This document shows positions 1-8,161 of a DNA stretch of 64,000 nt, in pieces. This DNA is from Rhizobium leguminosarum (GTDB taxonomy: Bacteria > Pseudomonadota > Alphaproteobacteria > Rhizobiales > Rhizobiaceae): the NCBI RefSeq assembly GCF_002953715.1, contig NZ_CP025012.1, positions 1,116,001-1,180,000 on the forward strand. Reading direction: 5' to 3'. The notes under the pieces are model-generated. The model ran no database searches and was not told where the DNA came from. It was given only the letters and a program-made list of their open reading frames with translations. Each line of letters begins with the position of its first letter. Positions within the stretch are counted from its first letter, which is position 1. The translations under genes were made by a program, and so were the position numbers.

Positions 1-114
1 GATCACCGCCGTATCGCCGGCGGCCGTCTTCCAGTTGCCGACGATCGGCTCCTCGGCATGCGCGATACCCGCGATCATTGCGATGGCGCCTGCGAGAACG
101 AAGCTGCGGATCAT
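1..114 (-). CDS. DUF2147-like secreted protein, N-terminal fragment
   Basis: Only the first 38 codons are in the window; the rest lies beyond base 1. The fragment opens with a signal peptide (basic start, hydrophobic stretch, cleavage after AHA near residue 20) and continues EEPIVGNWKT, the kind of beginning seen in DUF2147 proteins, small periplasmic proteins of unknown function. A strong Shine-Dalgarno GGAGGA lies just before the ATG at 112-114. The family call rests on a short stretch and is tentative; the secreted character is clear. Confidence 0.6.
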   Translation of the reverse strand, partial: MIRSFVLAGAIAMIAGIAHAEEPIVGNWKTAAGDTAVI

Positions 115-559
115 CTTTTCCTCCATGATGTCCTAGATCGGCCGCGAAAATAACTGACGCGAACGTAAAGGTAAATAAGCCCGATCGCTGTTCTGCGGAT
201 CGGGGCAAAAACAGGAGAAAAAAGCCATGCGGCGAGCTTGTAAAGATATCGCCTGCTGATTTCATGATGAACGATCCCTTTATTTTCAAATCTGAATCTT
301 TCGTAAAATTCGAGCGAAAATCCTTAATTCGCAAGGGATCTGATGTTTAACAAAAATCCAAATTTACCAAGCATTTGCACTTTGTTTGTCTAGAATTAAT
401 CATGCATTTTAGGCGTTTTTTGAAAGCCGTTTGGCATAGTGAACCCATCAAACGAGCGGGGCAAACTCGCCGGACCGCAAGGGCCACAAGCCGCGATAGA
501 CGGCAAGGCCCAGAGGTAAAACAGGGTAAGTCATAAACAGGCTAACAGGGATAAAACCG
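115..559. other. intergenic region, divergent promoters expected
   Basis: This AT-rich spacer separates the leftward DUF2147 gene and the rightward Sel1 gene, so it should hold both promoters. No convincing gene is present. A 10-codon open frame at 226-258 follows a good AGGAG, but nothing else supports it. Confidence 0.5.
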
Positions 560-826
560 ATGGCACGCTTTGAAATGCACAATGCTGAAACGGCCACCAT
601 GGGTGGCGACAACAGCGCCGATGTCTTCTGCGAAATGGGTCTGATGTATGCGACCGGCCGCGGCTGCGAAGTCGATCTCGTCTCAGCCCACAAATGGCTG
701 AACATCGCCGCAATCAAGGGCAACGATCGCGCCGCCGAGCTTCGTGCCGACGTGGCCGCCGCCATGGACAAGATGCAGCTCGCAGCAGCACTGCGCGCCG
801 CCCGCGAGTGGATGACGGTCCACTAA
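560..826 (+). CDS. small Sel1-repeat protein
   Basis: An 88-residue soluble protein with one recognisable Sel1-like unit around residues 22-58 (ADVFCEMGLMYATGRG, then AHKWLNIAAIKGN and AAELRADV). Sel1 units are helical TPR relatives that bind partner proteins; here there are at most one and a half units, so it is probably an adaptor or a fragment of a larger scaffold. There is no signal peptide. It stands alone, with a bidirectional terminator after it. The partner is unknown. Confidence 0.8.
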   Translation: MARFEMHNAETATMGGDNSADVFCEMGLMYATGRGCEVDLVSAHKWLNIAAIKGNDRAAELRADVAAAMDKMQLAAALRAAREWMTVH

Positions 827-922
827 AACCGTCTCCGATCAGAATTCGACAAGAGCAGCAATAACAACCTCAAAAAGAGGGGGCTGGCGGGGCGCTTTCG
901 ACGGGGCCGACGCCGGGAGAAG

Positions 923-960
923 AGAACCGCGACCGGATTTCCTCCACCGGCCGCGGTTCT
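923..960. terminator. bidirectional hairpin terminator
   Basis: A 14-base inverted repeat (923-936 with 947-960, one mismatch) followed by TTCTGTTTTCT lies between the converging Sel1 and aminotransferase genes. Confidence 0.7.
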
Positions 961-969
961 TCTGTTTTC

Positions 970-2082
970 TCAGCCGATCTTTTTCAGGACCTGCGGCAGC
1001 GCCTCTTGGAGCAGCGCCATATCAGCTTCCGGCCCGACGCTGATGCGGATGCAGAGGTTGAGCGGCGCCACACCCGGCATGCGGATGAAGACGCCGTGCT
1101 CTATCAGGCCGTCGACGATCGCCCTGGCATAAGCGCCGTCACGCCCGGCGTCGATCGCCACGAAATTCGTCGCCGAGAGCAGGGGGACGAGACCGTTCGC
1201 CCGGGCGATGCCGGCGATCCGCTCCCGCGCTGCATGGATTTTCCCGACCACCTCGGCAAGATAGGCTTGGTCCTTGAGGGCGGCGAGCGCTGCGGCCGTT
1301 GCCAGCCGGTTCATGCCGAAATGATTGCGGATCTTGTCGAACGCCTGCGCCGTGCCTGCTGTCGAGATCACATAGCCGGTGCGTGAGCCGGCAAGTCCGT
1401 AGGCCTTGGAGAAGGTGCGGGTGCGAACGACGTTCGGCAGCTCTATCAGCGAGGAGATCGACGGCAGCGAACCTGCCGGCCCCGTCTCGCTATAGGCCTC
1501 ATCGAGCACCATCAGCGTCGTCTCGGGCAGCGAACGGGCGAAAGCGACGATGCTTTCGGCATCCCACCAGCTGCCCATCGGATTGTCAGGATTGGCGAAA
1601 TAGACGAGCGGCGCATTCTCGCGCTTGACGGCATCGAGCAGGCCGTCGAGATCCTCGCGGTCGTTTGCGTAGGGAACGGTCACCAGCCGGCCGCCGAAAC
1701 CGGCGACGTGGAAATTGAAGGTCGGATAGGCGCCGAGCGAGGTAACGACGGGCGCGCCCGGCTCGATCACCAGCCGGACGATCTGGCCGAGCAATTCGTC
1801 GATGCCGCTGCCGATGGCGATATTGGCGGCCGAGATACCGAGATGGGCGGCAAGCGCTTCCCGGAGCGCGAAATTCTCCGGATCGTTGTATTTCCAGATA
1901 TTGTCGGCCTCTTCGCGCATCGCTGCAAACACGGAAGCGGCTGGGCCGAAGCCGTTCTCATTGGCGCCGATGCGCGCCGAAACGGCAAGCCCGCGCTGGC
2001 GCTCGATCGCCTCGGGGCCGACGAAAGGAACTGTGGAAGGCAGGGCGCTGGCAAGAGGTGTGAAGCGCGAAAAGGCGGACAT
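970..2082 (-). CDS. PLP-dependent aminotransferase, HisC-like
   Basis: A class I/II aminotransferase of 370 residues related to histidinol-phosphate aminotransferase. Visible residues: NPDNP around 165-169 and LDEAY around 193-197 hold the pyridoxal ring, Lys226 in TFSKAYGLAG should form the Schiff base, and SRTGY follows with the phosphate-binding arginine. The start is placed at MSAFSRF (2082) because the upstream extension has no domain character. It stands alone, away from any his genes, so the substrate could be histidinol phosphate, an aromatic amino acid or another amine. The fold is certain; the substrate is not. Confidence 0.85.
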   Translation of the reverse strand: MSAFSRFTPLASALPSTVPFVGPEAIERQRGLAVSARIGANENGFGPAASVFAAMREEADNIWKYNDPENFALREALAAHLGISAANIAIGSGIDELLGQIVRLVIEPGAPVVTSLGAYPTFNFHVAGFGGRLVTVPYANDREDLDGLLDAVKRENAPLVYFANPDNPMGSWWDAESIVAFARSLPETTLMVLDEAYSETGPAGSLPSISSLIELPNVVRTRTFSKAYGLAGSRTGYVISTAGTAQAFDKIRNHFGMNRLATAAALAALKDQAYLAEVVGKIHAARERIAGIARANGLVPLLSATNFVAIDAGRDGAYARAIVDGLIEHGVFIRMPGVAPLNLCIRISVGPEADMALLQEALPQVLKKIG

Positions 2083-2179
2083 GCGACGGCAGTTTCCCGG
2101 ATATAATGACAATTGGCGAAACAATAGGCCCGGGCACGGCCAACGCAAGCAAGATTATTTCCGCAACGACTCGGCCTGT

Positions 2180-2581
2180 TCAGGCGCGGAAGATCGGCGC
2201 ACGCCGAGCGGCAATTGCTTCCATGTTGCCGACAAGGAAATCGGTGCGGACGACGCGGCGCAGAACCTCGGGGTCCATGATGTTGATGAACCGCACCCCG
2301 ATGCGTTCCTTATGGCGATAGACCTCGGCGCAGCCGATCCGATAGGCGAGGCCAAGAATGTTGAGATAATAATGCTTTGGCAGGCCGGCCGTGGTCGAGA
2401 CGATGAAGGTGGCGCCGCCCTGGGAGATATCGATGATCTCGGCACTTCGCATGGAGACGCCTGTGAGGCATGGCCGGACGGCGACGATGCGGGCTGGCCG
2501 TTTGACGCTGAATTCTTCCCAGCGCAGGTCGTAGACAGCGGACTTGACCGTGGCAAGGTGTGTAGCGCGGAGCATAGTCAT
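2180..2581 (-). CDS. PilZ-domain protein
   Basis: A 133-residue single-domain protein. Basic residues near 27-36 (KRPARIVAVR) followed by EIIDISQGGATF match the PilZ c-di-GMP-binding pattern (arginines, then D-x-S-x-x-G). PilZ proteins change partner activity on binding c-di-GMP, often in motility or exopolysaccharide control. The start at 2581 has GGAG eight bases upstream. It is paralogous to the gene at 5155-5487: both share a P-x-H-aromatic-aromatic-L-x-I-L-G segment and a C-terminal PE-x-L-x-x-V stretch. An unusual set of ATCAAG/CTTGAT repeats precedes it. Confidence 0.85.
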   Translation of the reverse strand: MTMLRATHLATVKSAVYDLRWEEFSVKRPARIVAVRPCLTGVSMRSAEIIDISQGGATFIVSTTAGLPKHYYLNILGLAYRIGCAEVYRHKERIGVRFINIMDPEVLRRVVRTDFLVGNMEAIAARRAPIFRA

Positions 2582-2623
2582 TCACATTCTCCGTCAGTCA
2601 GGACGCATTGGGGGTTTATCTCA

Positions 2624-2680
2624 ATCAAGCTGACCTTGATCTCATTCAGGCTGGCTTGATCGAGCAACTGGTCTTGATCC
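2624..2680. promoter_or_regulatory. repeated CTTGAT operator-like cluster upstream of pilZ gene
   Basis: ATCAAG-N5-CTTGAT forms a 17-base inverted repeat at 2624-2640. CTTGAT recurs at 2655-2660 and 2673-2678, each preceded by a CTG element, giving three units at 20- and 18-base spacing about 50-100 bases before the PilZ start. This looks like a multi-site operator; the binding protein is unknown. Confidence 0.4.
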
Positions 2681-2815
2681 CAACCAAGGTCACATGAATG
2701 TTTTGCACATTCGTCAAATATAAAATTACAATTTTAACGAGTTCAAACTTTGTTCCCAAGCGGGACGCCTTCATGTTCATTATCGGGACGCGGTTTCCAT
2801 CCCTGGGCTCAAGTC

Positions 2816-3217
2816 TCAGCCAAAAAATCTGACGGTAAGATATCCGCCGGCGGCGGTCAGCGCTGTCAGAGCCGTGCCCCAGGCCATGTCGACCAGGCTC
2901 ATGACGACTGGCCAGTTGCGAAGCGTGGCAAGATTGGTGACGTCGTAGGTGCTATAGGCCGCCAGTCCCAGAATGGCACCGTGGAGAAACGCCGTGGCGA
3001 TCGAGCCTGTCGATAGCGCCGGCAGCACGGCAAGCACAATCACTGCGGCGGCGAAGAACAGATAGAACAGCGCGGCGACCGCAAGATTGGGCGAGGGCAG
3101 CATCAGTGCTCCCAGTTGGTCGCGGTAGAAGTTGCGGGCGATGAGGCCGAGCCATATCCCGTCGCAGATGAGAAGGGTGAGAAAGGTGCCGGCATAGGCG
3201 AGCAGTGATGTCTTCAT
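2816..3217 (-). CDS. DUF2177 integral membrane protein
   Basis: A 133-residue protein with about four hydrophobic helices and the DUF2177 pattern: ICDGIWLGLIARNFYR near the N-terminus, then YSTYDVTNLATLRNWP near residue 95. Its function is unknown; it sits in the inner membrane. The start MKTSLL is chosen over longer options because GGGAG lies nine bases upstream of it. It faces away from the host-attachment gene and shares no operon. Confidence 0.8.
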   Translation of the reverse strand: MKTSLLAYAGTFLTLLICDGIWLGLIARNFYRDQLGALMLPSPNLAVAALFYLFFAAAVIVLAVLPALSTGSIATAFLHGAILGLAAYSTYDVTNLATLRNWPVVMSLVDMAWGTALTALTAAGGYLTVRFFG

Positions 3218-3379
3218 CGTCAATCTCCCGAACCTGGCCTTTTTACGCAGCAAGGGCCGGCCGGATCGCCGCCCCGTTCGATTTCGGCGCAATTTTCCCG
3301 AACTCTTTCAAAGGCCGAGCGTTGTGCCTTGATCGATGAAGCACGGCGCGCTTCGAATGACGACAGCGAGGAGTTGAAG

Positions 3380-3826
3380 ATGACTGATGTCAAAATCCCT
3401 TGGGAATCATGGGTCGTGGTCTGCGATGGAGCCAAGGCTCTGATCATGCAGAATGCCGGCGATGCCCAACTGGTGAACCTGAAGGTGCTGGAAACCCTGA
3501 CGCAGCCGAGCGCGCCGGATCGCGAGATTGGCGCCGATAAGCCTGGCCGAACCCATGCTGCAGACGGACTGAGCGGCAGCGCTGTCGAGGAGACCAGTTG
3601 GCAGGATCAGGCCGAAGCCGAATTTCTGAAACAGGTGGCGGGAAAGCTCGACGAGTTGGTGCAGGAAAAGAAGGCCCGTCGCATCGTCCTCGTTGCACCG
3701 CCGAAGGCGCTTGGCGCGCTGCGGCCGGCACTCCGCGCCGATACGCTGGCGGTGATCACCGCGGAAGTGGCGAAAGACTATACCAATATGCCGGTCGACG
3801 AGATCGAGCGGCATCTCGCCGCCTGA
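3380..3826 (+). CDS. host attachment family protein
   Basis: A 148-residue cytoplasmic protein of the family annotated as required for attachment to host cells in Agrobacterium and Rhizobium (baeRF-like fold). Visible features are the opening WVVVCDGAKALIMQN, a central region rich in Asp/Gly (DKPGRTHAADG) and the C-terminal IVLVAPPKALGALRP, all typical of the family. The name is historical; the biochemical activity is not established. The start is the internal ATG at 3380, preceded by GAGGAG. It is monocistronic, with a mosaic repeat and then a terminator after it. Confidence 0.85.
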   Translation: MTDVKIPWESWVVVCDGAKALIMQNAGDAQLVNLKVLETLTQPSAPDREIGADKPGRTHAADGLSGSAVEETSWQDQAEAEFLKQVAGKLDELVQEKKARRIVLVAPPKALGALRPALRADTLAVITAEVAKDYTNMPVDEIERHLAA

Positions 3827-3832
3827 GCCGTT

Positions 3833-3939
3833 AGCGCAATTCCAGGAAAAGTGTGAAGCAGTTTTCCCAGGCAAAGCGCGAAAGCGGTTTTGCCGGGAAT
3901 TGCGTAGAAACAGAAGGATAGAGCGGTTACCGCTCTAGC
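3833..3939. repeat. mosaic palindromic repeat (GCAATTCC type)
   Basis: GCGCAATTCC at the left and GGGAATTGCG at the right bracket two GCGGTTTT-type modules, followed by a GAGCGGTTACCGCTC palindrome. Related copies occur near 7793, 50365 and 56150. Confidence 0.7.
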
Positions 3940-3951
3940 GGCAAGCCGAGG

Positions 3952-3978
3952 AAACGCGGGTCGAGGGGCCCGCGTTTT
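3952..3978. terminator. bidirectional intrinsic terminator
   Basis: AAACGCGGG pairs with CCCGCGTTT across a short loop and is followed by TTCGTGT, between the converging host-attachment and LysR genes. Confidence 0.75.
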
Positions 3979-3982
3979 CGTG

Positions 3983-4849
3983 TCATATCGAGGGCCTCTG
4001 CCCGGCAAACAGCTCTTCATGATCGGCAAAGAGCGCCACCAGGCGGTCGATGACGATCCTGACCTCCGGCCGTTGCCGTTCGTCGTCATGCGCAACGATC
4101 CACATCTCGTAAGTCAGCTCGTCGATCACAGGCCCGGCGCGGACGAGCCTGCGCTCCTGATCGCCGATGAAACAGGGGAGCACGCCGCGGCCGGCACCGC
4201 CGCGGATGAGGTAAAACAGCATATGTGGCGTATTCGTCCAGCTGGTGATCCAATAATCCGGCTGTTCGAAAGTCCATTTGTCGGCGGGCGTGATCGCGGT
4301 ATCGGTGCCGAGCGAGATCCAGTTGCAATTCGTCTCGTCATAGCCGGCCGCCTGATAGGCCGCATGCGCCACCTTGACCGACCGGCGGATCGCGACGTTG
4401 CCGCTCTCCGGCCGGCTGTGGCGAATGGCGATATGCGCCTCGCGATAGGTGAAATCGACGCTCGTGTCGCAGGTCTTGTAGCACATGCGGAAGCTGTCCT
4501 TCGGCGTCCAGACGCTTGCCAGATGGTCGGCGACGAAGCGCGAGGTCCAGCTGTCGGCGGCCGTCGAGACGATCGGCAGCGTCAGCACTTCGCCGCGCCA
4601 GTCGGAGATCGCACGCGCCGCATCCTGCATCAGCCGGACGCGATCGAGCAGCTCTTGCCCGTCCTTGGCCAGAAGATAACCGGTGGGGCCGCGGCTGAAC
4701 AGCGAGCGGCCGGTCACCCGTTCGAGCGCCAGCATGCGCCGGCCGATCGTCGGCGCGCTGAGCCCGGTGCGCTGAGCCGCCGCCGACAGCCCGCCGCCGG
4801 TCGCGACATGGAAGAAAAGTTGCAGGTCGTCCCAGCTCGCATCTTTCAT
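3983..4849 (-). CDS. LysR-family transcriptional regulator
   Basis: A 288-residue regulator. The N-terminal winged helix-turn-helix spans about residues 7-66 (FFHVATGGGLSAAAQRTGLS, then TIGRRMLALE), with a substrate-binding domain after it. No divergently transcribed enzyme gene adjoins it: the next rightward gene candidate is a doubtful small frame at 4941. The target therefore cannot be read from context. A strong terminator follows at 3952-3978. Confidence 0.85.
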   Translation of the reverse strand: MKDASWDDLQLFFHVATGGGLSAAAQRTGLSAPTIGRRMLALERVTGRSLFSRGPTGYLLAKDGQELLDRVRLMQDAARAISDWRGEVLTLPIVSTAADSWTSRFVADHLASVWTPKDSFRMCYKTCDTSVDFTYREAHIAIRHSRPESGNVAIRRSVKVAHAAYQAAGYDETNCNWISLGTDTAITPADKWTFEQPDYWITSWTNTPHMLFYLIRGGAGRGVLPCFIGDQERRLVRAGPVIDELTYEMWIVAHDDERQRPEVRIVIDRLVALFADHEELFAGQRPSI

Positions 4850-4940
4850 GGATGAAAACCCCCTTTCCTCAGCGCCTCTACATCGGAAGGGCGCGAAGGC
4901 TTAGCTCAAGTGCTCCAGGAAATAGATGGAGGATGAAGCA

Positions 4941-5204
4941 ATGGATCTCAACTGGGTTGTTCTCTTCAGGGAAATCGAAATCCGCAATCGGCGGATCCGC
5001 CGCGGTCCCTTGGCCGATCCGCTTGCCGACCCGCTTGATCGTCCGGAATGGCGCGGATTTCTCTGGGCCGTTCCGATCATCGCGCGTCTCGCCGCAAGAC
5101 GGAGCGGCGAAACAAAGGCGACGTGCCGCGATGATTCGCGGATCGGAAAAAGCCTCAGGTTTCGAAGTTCAATCGCAACACGTGGTGCAGGAATTCCGGA
5201 TTGA
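4941..5204 (+). CDS. doubtful small hypothetical protein
   Basis: An 87-codon frame preceded by a good Shine-Dalgarno (GGAGGATGAAGCA before the ATG). The product MDLNWVVLFREIEIRNRRIRRG has an imperfect PLADPLADPLD repeat and resembles no family I know. Its last 50 bases overlap the 3' end of the converging PilZ gene, which weakens the case. It may be a real short orphan gene or chance. Confidence 0.3.
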   Translation: MDLNWVVLFREIEIRNRRIRRGPLADPLADPLDRPEWRGFLWAVPIIARLAARRSGETKATCRDDSRIGKSLRFRSSIATRGAGIPD

Positions 5205-5487
5205 TCAGCATGTTGAAGCTGATCGTCACCAATTCGCCTTCACGTTTGACCACGGTTGCGCCGATCTCGTCATGGATGCCGAGGATTTCGAGGAAGAAAT
5301 GGCTCGGCATTTCCAGGTTTGGGCTGACTTCGAGCAATGCGCCGGCAAGCGTGATCGTGCGGATCAGGCAGCGCACCTGCGTTCCGGTGCTGAGGTGATG
5401 GCCGACGAAGATGATGTTGCCGGGCCTGTCGAGATTGAATTCCCTGTAAGCACGTTCCGGCTTGGGGTGTTCTGTGTCGAGGTGCAT
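5155..5487 (-). CDS. PilZ-like protein with degenerate ligand motif
   Basis: A 110-residue protein paralogous to that at 2180-2581. It keeps the hydrophobic core (PSHFFLEILGIHDEIGATVV) and the C-terminal NPEFLHHVLRLNF, but the D-x-S-x-x-G loop reads TITLAGALLEV and the leading arginine cluster is thin. Binding of c-di-GMP is therefore doubtful; it may act as a PilZ-fold partner protein. Transcribed leftwards from its own promoter in the spacer at 5488-5841. Confidence 0.75.
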   Translation of the reverse strand: MHLDTEHPKPERAYREFNLDRPGNIIFVGHHLSTGTQVRCLIRTITLAGALLEVSPNLEMPSHFFLEILGIHDEIGATVVKREGELVTISFNMLINPEFLHHVLRLNFET

Positions 5488-5841
5488 CTGAAAGGCCCTT
5501 TTAGCCTCCGCTTGTTATACGACAGGATATTAGCGGAAGAATGCTGACACTTGCTGAAGAACGTCGTTAAGATTGAATGCTTCTATGAAATCTGCGGGAA
5601 AATCGCACCGATTTCGCGCAGTTTTGCCCCAAAGTTGCGCATTCCTGGCGCATCTGCGCCATTCTTGACATGTCGGCGGCGTTCGCGCATACAAAGGCCG
5701 GTTCGAGGCACCGGCCGCTCGCGGATGAAAATCCATGGTGAAGTCTTCGCGATCATGGTCACGGCCCCTTGTGCATGCTGACTGGCGGCAATGCGAGCTC
5801 CCATCCGCAGTCGAAGAGCATGCCTTGCGAAGGCTCACTCC
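5488..5841. other. intergenic region between divergent genes
   Basis: It separates the leftward PilZ-like gene from the rightward glyoxalase-related gene and should hold both promoters. Short frames exist on both strands but have no family features or good ribosome binding sites. Nothing else is evident. Confidence 0.5.
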
Positions 5842-6282
5842 ATGACGACGACCTATCCTGCCATTGACGAATTGAAGGCTCAGGCCAGGCGCCTGCGCCA
5901 GGCGTTGAACGATCGCGGCACCCCGCTCACCCACAGTGCGGCTCTGGAAATGATTGCCCGCCAGCATGGCGCGCGCGATTGGAATACACTCGCAGCCCTT
6001 GCGGCAAAGCCCAACGCCGCTCCGAAGACGCCGCTCTTCGTCGGCGCGCATATTCGCGGCCGTTATCTCAATCAGCCGTTCACCGGCGAAGTTCTGGCGC
6101 TTTCGGCCCTGCCGGGCGGCGAGCTGCACAGGATCACCATCCATTTCGACGAGCCGGTGGATGTCGTCACCTTCGAGAGCTTTTCCGCCTTTCGCCGGCG
6201 TGTGAACGCGCAGATCGACGCCGATGGCGTGTCGCCGAGGAAAACCTCGAACGGCGTGCCGCATCTGGTGCTCGATCTCTAG
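5842..6282 (+). CDS. glyoxalase-related (PF20066-type) protein
   Basis: A 146-residue protein opening with the signature of proteins named glyoxalase superfamily protein: DELKAQARRLRQAL, LTHSAALEMIARQHGARDWNT, then a small beta-rich C-terminal half (FTGEVLALSALPGGELHRI, FDEPVDVVTFESF). The N-terminal helical unit is often fused to true glyoxalase domains; here it is followed only by the short beta module. Activity is unknown. The start is the ATG at 5842; an earlier in-frame ATG at 5791 lacks conserved sequence. Monocistronic, ending in a repeat. Confidence 0.7.
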   Translation: MTTTYPAIDELKAQARRLRQALNDRGTPLTHSAALEMIARQHGARDWNTLAALAAKPNAAPKTPLFVGAHIRGRYLNQPFTGEVLALSALPGGELHRITIHFDEPVDVVTFESFSAFRRRVNAQIDADGVSPRKTSNGVPHLVLDL

Positions 6283-6330
6283 AGCATGATGCCGAAAAGT
6301 GTGAGCGGTTTTCGGACAACATCATGCTCT
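6281..6330. repeat. short palindromic repeat (AGAGCATGATG ends)
   Basis: A perfect 11-base terminal inverted repeat, AGAGCATGATG at 6281-6291 and CATCATGCTCT at 6320-6330, encloses the AAAAGTGTGAGCGGTTTTCGG module shared with other mosaic repeats in the window. It begins at the last base of the preceding stop codon. Confidence 0.7.
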
Positions 6331-6426
6331 CGCTCTTTAATCCAGCTTTCATTCTTTTGAGGCCGTCCGGATCCGCATGACTTTTAAGCCGGATCTGAGC
6401 CTGCCTCATATCGCACGGATTTCTCC

Positions 6427-7794
6427 ATGACCGATCTTTCCCAAGGCAATGTCTTTCTCACCGGCTGGCTGCCGGGCGTCTTCATCAAAACGGCGGCACC
6501 GATCGTCGCGATCACCACCGTCAACGGCCTGTTCACCGTCGTCGACGCCTATTTCCTCGGCGCCTATGTCGGCCCGGACGCGCTCTCTGCCGTCAGTCTG
6601 ATTTTCCCCGGGCTGATGCTGCTGATCGCTCTGCAATCGCTGGTCTCCAACGGCATGGCGAGCATCCTCGCCCGCCGGCTCGGTGCCGGCGATCGCCAAG
6701 GCGCGCGTCGGGTGTTTGCCGGCGCGCATGCGCTGGCGCTCGCCGTTACCCTTATCCTCAATCTGGTCTACTGGAGCGTGGGCCGGCAGATCATCGGTGC
6801 CGGTGCTGCCGGCAATGCCACTGTTGCCCATGGCGCCATGCTGTTCATGGGCGCGATGATCGCCTGTGCGCCGGTCAGCTTCCTCCTGTCGCTGCATCTC
6901 GACGGATTGCGCTGCGAAGGCAAGATCGGCTTCATGACGCTGGTGACACTGTCGGCCTCGCTGCTCAATATCCTCGCCAACTGGCTGTTCATGGCAGTGA
7001 TGCATTGGGGCGTGCTCGGTTCGGCGGTCGGCTCCATCGCATCGCAATTCGTCTGTCTCGCAGCCGTGCTCGCCTATCGCTGGCGCCGGCCGGCGGCACT
7101 CAGGCCTTCCCCGGGGTTGGATCTCGCAGAGTGGCGTAGCATCGTCGCCTTCGGCGCGCCGATGAGCTTCGGCTTCATCGGCATATCGTTGGCCTCGGCC
7201 GCCATTCTGATCAACGTCTCGCTCTGGAGCATGCATAACTACGTCGCGACGGTGGCCGCCTACGGCATCATCACCCGGATCATGACCTTCACCTATCTGC
7301 CGCTGCTTGGACTCAGCATCGCGCTGCAGACGATCGCCGGCAACAATCACGGTGCCGGCCTCGGGCTGCGCGTCGGCCGCAGCCTTAAGATCGCCATGCT
7401 CGCGGCACTCGTCTATTGCACCCTGGTGGAGATTGCCGTCGAATTGCTGGCCGGCCGCCTCGGCGCCGTCTTCGTCGCCGATCCGGTGATCATCGCCGAG
7501 GTCAGACGAATTCTGCCCTGGACGATCGGCGCCTATTTTCTCTTCGGGCAGATGCTGATCCTGTCGTCCTATTTCCAGTCGATCGGCGATGCGCCGCGTG
7601 CGGCGATCTTCGGTCTGTCGCGGCCCTATCTGCTCACCCTGCCGCTCACCTTCCTGCTGCCCTTCGTCTTCGGCGAGCAGGGGATCTGGATGGTGCCGGT
7701 CTTTGCCGAGGCAGGCATGTTTATCCTCGCCTTCCTGGTGCTGTCGCAGAACGCGAAACGCCGCGGCTGGCGCTACGGGCTTCTGCCCGTCTAG
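6427..7794 (+). CDS. MATE-family multidrug/toxin efflux transporter
   Basis: A 455-residue inner-membrane protein with about twelve hydrophobic helices in two related halves, the typical MATE length. Family features include an N-terminal PIVAITTVNGLFTVVDAYFLG segment, LGAGDRQGARR in the first inter-helix loop, and a matching second-half segment around residues 240-300. MATE proteins exchange Na+ or H+ for cationic drugs or metabolites; the substrate here is unknown. It is a single gene followed by a mosaic repeat and a strong terminator. Confidence 0.9.
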   Translation: MTDLSQGNVFLTGWLPGVFIKTAAPIVAITTVNGLFTVVDAYFLGAYVGPDALSAVSLIFPGLMLLIALQSLVSNGMASILARRLGAGDRQGARRVFAGAHALALAVTLILNLVYWSVGRQIIGAGAAGNATVAHGAMLFMGAMIACAPVSFLLSLHLDGLRCEGKIGFMTLVTLSASLLNILANWLFMAVMHWGVLGSAVGSIASQFVCLAAVLAYRWRRPAALRPSPGLDLAEWRSIVAFGAPMSFGFIGISLASAAILINVSLWSMHNYVATVAAYGIITRIMTFTYLPLLGLSIALQTIAGNNHGAGLGLRVGRSLKIAMLAALVYCTLVEIAVELLAGRLGAVFVADPVIIAEVRRILPWTIGAYFLFGQMLILSSYFQSIGDAPRAAIFGLSRPYLLTLPLTFLLPFVFGEQGIWMVPVFAEAGMFILAFLVLSQNAKRRGWRYGLLPV

Positions 7795-7852
7795 AGCAAT
7801 TCCAGCAAAACTGCGCAGCGGTTTGCGTCCGGAATTGCGTAGACAAAGAATA
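7793..7852. repeat. mosaic palindromic repeat (GCAATTCC type)
   Basis: AGAGCAATTCCAGCAAAACT, then GCGCAGCGGTTTGCGTCCGG and AATTGCGTAGA form an imperfect palindrome that starts in the MATE stop codon. The left arm is nearly identical to the copy at 50365. Confidence 0.75.
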
Positions 7853-7857
7853 GACGG

Positions 7858-7885
7858 AAAAGCCGCGCTCCGTAGCGCGGCTTTT
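7858..7885. terminator. strong bidirectional intrinsic terminator
   Basis: A 12-base perfect stem, AAAAGCCGCGCT / AGCGCGGCTTTT with loop CCGT, lies between the converging MATE gene and the small cysteine-rich protein. Confidence 0.9.
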
Positions 7886-7897
7886 GCCAATTGCCAG

Positions 7898-8059
7898 CTA
7901 TTCCTTGCCATTCGAAGCGGCAGATGTCGCAGCTTCTGCCTCGTTCAGCGCCTCGGCGCATTCCTGGCAGCAGACTTCGACAGTCTTGCCGCCGAGCTTG
8001 ACGGTGATGGTCTCCGCGCCGAGTTCGCAGTCGCAGGCAGCACATGTGGTCTTCTTCAT
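7898..8059 (-). CDS. small cysteine-rich metal-binding-like protein
   Basis: A 53-residue cytoplasmic protein with CAACDCEL near residues 6-13 and CCQECAEAL near 30-38, a pair of CxxC-type knuckles resembling TRASH or YHS-like metal-binding modules. It could bind zinc, copper or another soft metal. The start MKKTTC is supported by AGGAGG seven bases upstream. It lies 102 bases downstream of, and in the same direction as, an AraC regulator that itself carries a cysteine/histidine cluster, so the two may belong together. Function unproven. Confidence 0.7.
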   Translation of the reverse strand: MKKTTCAACDCELGAETITVKLGGKTVEVCCQECAEALNEAEAATSAASNGKE

Positions 8060-8161
8060 CTGGTGATCCTCCTGTTGGTCGTCTCCGGATCGGGACAGGC
8101 TCATAAGATCATCGAAGACCGCGTTGCCGCTGTCGAAATCTTTAGCGATCGATGACGACCT

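Noticed and set aside
226..258. Ten-codon frame with a good AGGAG, possible leader peptide
   Set aside because: No attenuator follows, no regulated operon is adjacent, and the peptide has no run of a single amino acid.
6406..7911. Long minus-strand open frame (about 500 codons) opposite the MATE gene
   Set aside because: Composition is rich in Arg/Gln/His/Asp repeats typical of antisense frames in high-GC DNA, with no domain; the plus-strand MATE protein explains the region.
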